Shown piece by piece: positions 59,423 through 64,000 of a stretch of 64,000 bases of DNA. The DNA lies in the NCBI RefSeq assembly GCF_004000865.1, contig NZ_BIMB01000009.1, positions 118,793 to 182,792 on the forward strand, given 5' to 3'. A program made the position numbers and the translations under genes. The stretch's first letter is position 1. The number at the start of each line of letters is the position of its first letter. Under the pieces are notes generated by a model that searched no databases, was not told the DNA's origin, and saw only the letters and a list, made by a program, of their open reading frames with translations. Source of the stretch: Paenibacillus elgii NBRC 100335 (GTDB taxonomy: Bacteria > Bacillota > Bacilli > Paenibacillales > NBRC-103111).

Positions 59423-59454
59423 GGCGGCGGCCTGAATTAGCGCATGCCGCCGCC
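59423..59454 (-). other. GC-rich intercistronic hairpin in the ABC operon
   Basis: GGCGGCGGC and GCCGCCGCC are separated by 14 bp, lying between the binding-protein stop codon and the first permease gene. There is no U run, so it is probably an mRNA-stabilising barrier that raises binding-protein mRNA over permease mRNA. Confidence 0.6.
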
Positions 59455-59467
59455 TTCGGTAACCGGA

Positions 59468-60790
59468 TTACTTATTGAAAGGAGCGAGCGCCTTGTCCGC
59501 TTCCTCCTGCGCTTTCTTCAAGGCGTCCGCCGGCGTCATCGCGCCTGTCAGCGCCGCTTGCACCTGGTCGCTGAGCGCCTTCATCACTTTGCCGTTGTTG
59601 TGCGTGGACAGCTCGGCGGCCGCATACTGCAATTGGTCGCGCGCCACGACGGCGGCCGGGAATTCGGCGGCGTATTTTTTCATCCGCTCGGTTTCGTAGG
59701 CGGATTTGCGGACGGCGACATAGCCGGTGTCGATGCTCCATTGAGCGGCACGCTCGGATTCGGTCATGAACTTCACGAACTTCCAAGCCGCTTCCTGCTT
59801 TTTCTTGTCGATGTCTTTAAAGATGTAGAAGTTGCCGCCGCCCGTCGGGCTGCCGAAGCTCTTCTGTTTCGGCAGGAAGCTGACGCCGAAGTCGAACTTG
59901 GCGTTCTTCTTCACGTTGGACAGGTTGCCCGTCGTATGGTACATCATGGCCGTCTTCCCTTCCAGGAAGTCCGAAGGCACGGTGCCCCACTCGGTTACGC
60001 CTTCCGGCATCGCTTTTTCCTTTTTCGCCAAATCCACCCAATACTGCAAGCCTTCTACGTTTTCCGGCGTATTGAACATGACCTTTTTGCCGTCCTCGGT
60101 CATGATGTTTTTGCCGTTTTGCAGCGCGAACGTCTGGAACATCCAGTAAGCGAAGCCGGTGACCGGAATTTCGAGGCCCCATTTGCCGTCTTTGGTCAGC
60201 TTTTTGGCGTAATCCTTCATTTCGTCCCACGTTTGCGGCGGCTTGTTCGGATCGAGACCGGCCGCTTTGAATAGGTCCTTGTTGTAATACAGCACGATGG
60301 TGCTGCGCTGGAACGGGATGCTGTATGTCTTACCGCCGGTTTGCGAGTTCGCGAGAAATGCGGGATAAAAGTCCGACAAATACTTGTCGCCGCCTTCTTT
60401 GGCGATGAACTCGTCGAGCGGAACGATGGCATTCATATCGAGGAGGCTGAACAGCTCGGTCGATTGCATCACGGCCACATCCGGCGGATTTTTGCCCTGC
60501 ACGCCCGCTTGCGTCTTGACGGCGGTATCTGCGTAGCTGCCCGTATAGACCGGCTTGACGGTAATGTTCGGATTTTGCTTCGTAAATTCCTGTGCCATCC
60601 CTTCGATGGTGGCCGTCAGCGGCCCCCCGACGGCAATCGGGAAATAGAACGTGAGCTCGACCTTCTCGTCCTTCGTCTCCACTTTATTCGAGGCGGAGGA
60701 AGCGGCTGGCGATTCGGTTTTGTCGCCACACCCGGCGAGCATCGAAATACACAGACCCAGACTTACCATTTTTGCAGTTACGGAACGCAT
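59468..60790 (-). CDS. ABC transporter substrate-binding lipoprotein (UgpB-like)
   Basis: A 440-residue extracytoplasmic binding protein. The lipobox is LCISMLAGC with the modified Cys at about 21. The mature protein has two alpha/beta lobes: VKPVYTGSYADTAVKTQAGV, SFGSPTGGGNFYIFKDIDKK and TESERAAQWSIDTGYVAVRK are typical of CUT1 binding proteins including UgpB. It precedes the two permease genes. The ligand is inferred to be glycerol 3-phosphate or a glycerophosphodiester because of the glpP gene at the head of the cluster. Confidence 0.88.
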   Translation of the reverse strand: MRSVTAKMVSLGLCISMLAGCGDKTESPAASSASNKVETKDEKVELTFYFPIAVGGPLTATIEGMAQEFTKQNPNITVKPVYTGSYADTAVKTQAGVQGKNPPDVAVMQSTELFSLLDMNAIVPLDEFIAKEGGDKYLSDFYPAFLANSQTGGKTYSIPFQRSTIVLYYNKDLFKAAGLDPNKPPQTWDEMKDYAKKLTKDGKWGLEIPVTGFAYWMFQTFALQNGKNIMTEDGKKVMFNTPENVEGLQYWVDLAKKEKAMPEGVTEWGTVPSDFLEGKTAMMYHTTGNLSNVKKNAKFDFGVSFLPKQKSFGSPTGGGNFYIFKDIDKKKQEAAWKFVKFMTESERAAQWSIDTGYVAVRKSAYETERMKKYAAEFPAAVVARDQLQYAAAELSTHNNGKVMKALSDQVQAALTGAMTPADALKKAQEEADKALAPFNK

Positions 60791-60905
60791 CGTTTTCTCT
60801 CCTTTGGTTGGTTGAATATGTAAGTGTACGTCTGCGGGTTCGTCCCTATAGCTTCACTGTAGCAAACGTGTGTGTTGCCCTCATCAGAACAATGTAAAGC
60901 AAATG

Positions 60906-61802
60906 TTAAAAATCGAAGCGGAGGGCTTCCAGCAAATCTCCCAAGGAATTCCAAACGTAGTCGGGCCGGATCGGAGACGTGTCCAGATCGGACTTCGCCG
61001 TCACACCCGTCAGCACCAGCGCCGTACGCATGCCGCTGCCGAGTCCCAGCAGGATGTCCGTATCCAGCCGGTCGCCTACCATCAGACAGCGCTTCGCCGG
61101 AAGACCGCTCCATTCGAGCGCCTTGCGGGCGTAATAGTCCGACGGCTTGCCGATGACGACCTGTGTCTCGGCGCAGCTCGCGGCTTCGATCGCTTTCACC
61201 ATCGCCCACGTGTCGGGGATGACGTCGCCGTCGACCGGACAATAAGGGTCGGGGTTAGCTGCGATCAACGCCGCACCGCTGCGTACAGCCTTCATCGCTT
61301 GATGCAGCCGGGCGTAGTCGAAATGCATGTCCATCCCGACAAGCACGTGCGTCGCGCGGAGCGGGTCCTCCGTTCGCCGGACGCCCAGCACGTCCAATTC
61401 ATGGATCAGCGCCGGCTCCCCGACAGGGTACACGACCGGATCGTTCAGCTCCGTAAAATAGACCGCAGCGGCGTAGGCGGCTGTCACGACCTCGTGCACG
61501 TGCGCTTCCAAACCGAACGCCTGCAGGCGTGCCTGGCAGTCGCTCCTCGTCCGCGTCGTCGTATTGCTCAAAAACAAAATGCTCTTTCCTTTTTTCCGCA
61601 GGACGGAGAACGTTTCGGCAGCTGCCGGAAGCAGCCTGTCCCCGAGCATGATCGTTCCGTCCAAATCGAAAAAGAAACCGTCCACTTCCCTCAAATCCGG
61701 CAAAATCCTGCGCAGCTCCCTTCGTGATGAAAACACAAAAAAACCCTTTATCCAGCAGAAAGAAGCGGCGCGTCGTGCTTCTGGCGCTTCCTGCGGCTGC
61801 AT
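60906..61802 (-). CDS. HAD-IIA family phosphatase (NagD/AraL-like)
   Basis: A HAD phosphatase with motif I FFFDLDGTIMLG, motif II FLSNTTTRT, the C2-type cap, motif III Lys in VVIGKPSDYY and motif IV MVGDRLDTDILLG. Counted from ATG 61802 (AGGAGAAAACCCTT before it) it has 298 residues, with an atypical 33-residue N-terminal extension. A terminator-like hairpin lies in that extension. The TTG at 61703, 12 bp after AAGGGAG, gives a normal-sized 265-residue protein. Relatives dephosphorylate sugar or glycerol phosphates, fitting the downstream importer genes. Confidence 0.85.
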   Translation of the reverse strand: MQPQEAPEARRAASFCWIKGFFVFSSRRELRRILPDLREVDGFFFDLDGTIMLGDRLLPAAAETFSVLRKKGKSILFLSNTTTRTRSDCQARLQAFGLEAHVHEVVTAAYAAAVYFTELNDPVVYPVGEPALIHELDVLGVRRTEDPLRATHVLVGMDMHFDYARLHQAMKAVRSGAALIAANPDPYCPVDGDVIPDTWAMVKAIEAASCAETQVVIGKPSDYYARKALEWSGLPAKRCLMVGDRLDTDILLGLGSGMRTALVLTGVTAKSDLDTSPIRPDYVWNSLGDLLEALRFDF

Positions 61803-61811
61803 AAGGGTTTT
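61737..61811 (-). terminator. Terminator-like hairpin between glpP and the HAD/ABC operon
   Basis: On the minus strand, AACCCTTATGCAGC and GCTGGATAAAGGGTT form the outer stem, and GAAGCG with CGCTTC an inner one, followed by TTTTTTT. It lies 65 bp after glpP and at the start of the HAD gene. In Bacillus, GlpP antiterminates at a similar structure between glpP and glpF. Control by GlpP here is inferred from this position. Confidence 0.7.
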
Positions 61812-61875
61812 CTCCTCGTCTCATACCCTTGAATATGCAATTAAGATTTCCGACTCTTACTTTAGCAGCGTTTTG

Positions 61876-62511
61876 TCATCGGGATGTTAACGGTTTGTGT
61901 AGTTTTTGTAAAGGTGCGGCTTCCGGCACGTCGGCGGCTCCCGAACCCGGTCCCCACAGCTTCCGGCTGCCCATCGATACGGCGCTTGCCCCGGCCTGCA
62001 GCGCGATGTCGATCTCCGCGTGATCGTGAATCAGCCCGCCGGCGATGATCGGCATGGAGATGCTCCGGCGCAGCTGGGTGATGACCCGGGGAATCAGCCC
62101 GGGCATAATCTCCACGGCGTCCGGCTCGCTCTGCCCAATATTGTGGATGCCATGCTCCAGCGCTGACGTATCGATCAAAAACAGCCGCTGGATTGCGGCC
62201 AGGCCGTTCTTTTTTGCCTGCTTGACCAAATGGCTCTTCGTCGAAATAATGCCAGTCGGCCGCCAGCGCTCCGCCACGTACTTCATGACGATCGGGTCGC
62301 TGCCGAGCCCCGCGATAAAATCGACGTGCAGGAACACGTTTTTGCCTGCTTTGAGCGCCGTCTCCACATACTCCCCCGCCGTAACCAGATCGCCGATCAG
62401 CAAAAAGACGACGGGCCACTCGCTGGCGCACGCCGCCTGCAAATCCTCGGCTTTGCGCACCGCGGGTATGATGCGCTTGTCCCCCATGTACTCGTATAAT
62501 GCCTGCTTCAC
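61876..62511 (-). CDS. glpP: Glycerol-3-phosphate-responsive antiterminator GlpP
   Basis: A 211-residue protein with a TIM-barrel-like fold, recognisable from IIPAVRKAEDLQAA, VVFLLIGDLVTAGEYVETAL, VFLHVDFIAGLGSDPIVMKY, GIISTKSHLVKQAKKNGLAA and EIMPGLIPRVI, IAGGLIHD. With glycerol 3-phosphate bound, Bacillus GlpP prevents termination in glp leaders. It starts at GTG 62511 and lies directly upstream of the HAD/ABC operon, an association that points to that operon as a target. Confidence 0.92.
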   Translation of the reverse strand: MKQALYEYMGDKRIIPAVRKAEDLQAACASEWPVVFLLIGDLVTAGEYVETALKAGKNVFLHVDFIAGLGSDPIVMKYVAERWRPTGIISTKSHLVKQAKKNGLAAIQRLFLIDTSALEHGIHNIGQSEPDAVEIMPGLIPRVITQLRRSISMPIIAGGLIHDHAEIDIALQAGASAVSMGSRKLWGPGSGAADVPEAAPLQKLHKPLTSR

Positions 62512-63101
62512 GTTCCCTGCCCCTTTCCAAGCGTCCGTTCTGCGCTATATGCTGACAAGTTCTGCGCAGCTTCGAGTTCATCTTAGCAGACATTTGTCAG
62601 GGCAGTGTTAACGGGGTGGGGGGACGAGCTGAGGGGATGTGACTTGTAAGGGGGATGCTTTTTCCTGACCGTTGGCCTGATCGCTAATGAGTAAGCCCAT
62701 GCGCGCGCCCTTTCAGAATGTGTTTCAGGGGCATGCTGCGAAAAAATAGAGGAAGTGAGATGCGTTAATGTGCCTGAATTGGTCCATCTTAGCAAAATAG
62801 AGGAACTGCGACGCACTTAAACACACCAATCTCAGGAAGAATGAACATGTTTCGACACGAATAAGTCACCTTGCTTCCTCTATGTTCTGGGGAACGTCTA
62901 AAATCTTGGCTTAGCGCATCCTCGTTCCTTTATGTTCAAGTCGAGTCGAGGTTGGCAGCCATCATCCGCGCTGCCGCCGCCGATTGTACGTACGCCGACT
63001 ATGGTTCTGCTATTGCGGGAAAAACGCGGGACGGTTACGCCCCGCGTTGAGATTTACTCTTGCCTTCGCTTGACACACGTCGATCTCGCTTAAAGCGCCG
63101 C
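62512..63101. other. 590-bp intergenic region with repeats
   Basis: No gene is supported. The left part contains the glpP upstream region; the middle holds the repeat cluster at 62743-62937; the right part, up to the lacZ-like stop codon, shows nothing distinctive. Confidence 0.6.
62743..62937. repeat. Intergenic repeat cluster with about 50-bp periodicity
   Basis: Two direct copies of AAAATAGAGGAA followed by a related GATGCGTTAA/GACGCACTTAA segment start at 62743 and 62794 (51 bp apart). Two inverted copies, TTCCTCTATGTTC and TTCCTTTATGTTC, lie at about 62875 and 62925 (50 bp apart). The whole could fold as a large hairpin. It looks like a dispersed non-coding repeat family. Confidence 0.6.
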
Positions 63102-64000
63102 TCAGGCACGGAGCCGTCGTGCTGCGGCGTCCAAGGACGCGCCCTGTTCGTTGATCGGCATGAGCCGGACCTCGAACGTAAATTTGTGCGGCTCCAGCCG
63201 GTAAGGCGGAAGCTGTCCCTGCCCGCAACTTGCGCTTCCGAGCCCGTTGTGCCGGTAATCGAGGTGCACGGTAATGAAATCCCGTTTGACCAAATCGGTC
63301 GTATGCTTCGCTTGTTCGATGTCTTCCGGCGTATGCCAGCCCGCGCCAAAATCGAACTGCGGCATCCCGGCGGCCAGCAGCCCCGAGCCGCTGCCGCTCA
63401 GAAAAGCGGCCCACCGGACATCTGAGCGATTGCCATTCTCTTGAGGATACACGTACGGGAAGCCGAGCCCGTCGACGGAGCAGTCATACCGGCCGAACCG
63501 GGCCGCTTGCTTGCTGTCCGGGTACGATTCCCCCGGCCCCCGGCCGTACCAGACGACGCGGTCATAGTCGCCCGGCAGCTCCAGCCGCAGCCCGATGCGT
63601 GGAAGCATCTCCGGCGGCTTGCCGTACGGCGTTCCCTGCACCCGAAGCTCGACAAGACCGCTGCCGTGGACCGTATACGTCCACACGGACTCGTAGCCCC
63701 ATTCGTAGACGGGCGGGGCCGTGCGTATACGCCGAATGCAGCGCACCGTGCCGGAGTCGAGCCGCTCCCAGGCGAACGAACGGGCGTCGTCGCGCGCCAA
63801 ATGAAGGCATGCTTTGCGCCAGTCGGCCACGACGTACATGTCGTTGTCGATCGGCGGACGCCATAGCGTCAGCGAGGGGCTTCGGCGGAGCAGCGGACGG
63901 CCCGCGCCGGTCCACGAGCGGATATCGCCGCGCGCGAGGTCGAAGCGGAGCGCGAAGTCCGCGCCGCGCAGGACGAGCTCGCCCGCGCGCTCTTCCGCGA
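63102..64000 (-). CDS. lacZ: Glycoside hydrolase family 2 beta-galactosidase (3' part)
   Basis: The window edge cuts the gene; about 299 C-terminal residues are visible. They comprise the end of domain 4 and the beta-sandwich domain 5 of LacZ-type enzymes (Bgal small chain): LTLWRPPIDNDM, GDYDRVVWYGRGPGESYPDS, CSVDGLGFPYVYPQENGNRS and VKRDFITVHLDYRHNGLGSA. The catalytic domain and N-terminal domains lie outside. It hydrolyses terminal beta-galactosides. The stop is at 63102 and no frameshift is seen. Confidence 0.9.
   Translation of the reverse strand, partial: AEERAGELVLRGADFALRFDLARGDIRSWTGAGRPLLRRSPSLTLWRPPIDNDMYVVADWRKACLHLARDDARSFAWERLDSGTVRCIRRIRTAPPVYEWGYESVWTYTVHGSGLVELRVQGTPYGKPPEMLPRIGLRLELPGDYDRVVWYGRGPGESYPDSKQAARFGRYDCSVDGLGFPYVYPQENGNRSDVRWAAFLSGSGSGLLAAGMPQFDFGAGWHTPEDIEQAKHTTDLVKRDFITVHLDYRHNGLGSASCGQGQLPPYRLEPHKFTFEVRLMPINEQGASLDAAARRLRA

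Overview
The window is chromosomal DNA of an endospore-forming Firmicute, most likely a member of the Paenibacillaceae. The evidence is the gene content (spo0A, spoIVB, the full spoIIIA operon, spoIIM, a mciZ-like gene), the strong AGGAGG-type ribosome sites, GTG and TTG starts, moderately GC-rich coding DNA with AT-rich promoters, and gene order. Read from high to low coordinate, the core follows the Bacillus spoIIIA-accBC-asp23-nusB-folD-xse-ispA-dxs-tlyA-argR-recN-spoIVB-spo0A-bkd-nudF-spoIIM-fur-xerD-deoB-pnp backbone, almost all of it on the minus strand. No rRNA, tRNA, CRISPR array, intact transposon or prophage was seen.

Layout. 1-2.1 kb: a GntR/ABC transporter operon. 2.1-2.9 kb: a thiol peroxidase of the glutathione peroxidase family under an OhrR-like operator. 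2.9-4.8 kb: an apparent insertion carrying an alpha/beta hydrolase and decayed MerR and VOC genes; it is flanked by a partial duplication of the 3' end of a purine nucleoside phosphorylase gene. 4.6-8.7 kb: two tandem purine nucleoside phosphorylases, deoB and xerD. 8.7-16.4 kb: yqzK-like, ald, fur, spoIIM, an EndoQ-like nuclease, nudF, a mciZ-like gene, DUF3866, an M20 peptidase and a 31-codon prli42-like gene. 16.4-21.8 kb: lpd plus the E1/E2 genes of a branched-chain 2-oxoacid dehydrogenase, with a yqzF-like gene. 21.8-24.9 kb: an envelope cluster (MraY-like transferase, GT2, SteA-like). 25-26.5 kb: small accessory genes, including an XRE regulator facing an unknown gene. 26.5-29 kb: spo0A and spoIVB. 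29-38.7 kb: recN, argR, tlyA and an isoprenoid/DNA-repair/folate operon ending at nusB. 38.8-42.1 kb: DUF2273-amaP-asp23 and accC-accB. 42.4-48.7 kb: spoIIIAA-AH and yqhV. 48.8-52.9 kb: comA-comB (sulfolactate), DUF441, aspartokinase and a histidine-phosphatase-like gene. 53-56.7 kb: small genes, a MerR-thioredoxin pair and a secreted protein. 56.7-62.5 kb: a GlpP-linked ABC importer operon, probably for glycerol phosphate compounds. 62.5-64 kb: an intergenic repeat cluster and the 3' part of a GH2 beta-galactosidase.

How the genes work together. Sporulation is the dominant theme: the master regulator Spo0A, the sigma-E-dependent SpoIIIA channel and SpoIIM, the SpoIVB checkpoint protease, a MciZ-like FtsZ inhibitor, and probable spore sulfolactate synthesis. 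Housekeeping blocks supply malonyl-CoA, isoprenoids, purine and deoxyribose salvage, and branched-chain acyl-CoA.

The observations most worth checking are: the PNP-tail duplication around the hydrolase module; the terminator-like hairpin between glpP and the HAD/ABC operon, which resembles GlpP antitermination elsewhere; the long SpoIIIAH octapeptide repeat; the extended MciZ-like ORF overlapping its convergent neighbour; phased ACGT sites between the XRE gene and its divergent partner; and a MerR-type promoter with an over-long spacer in front of the MerR-thioredoxin pair.
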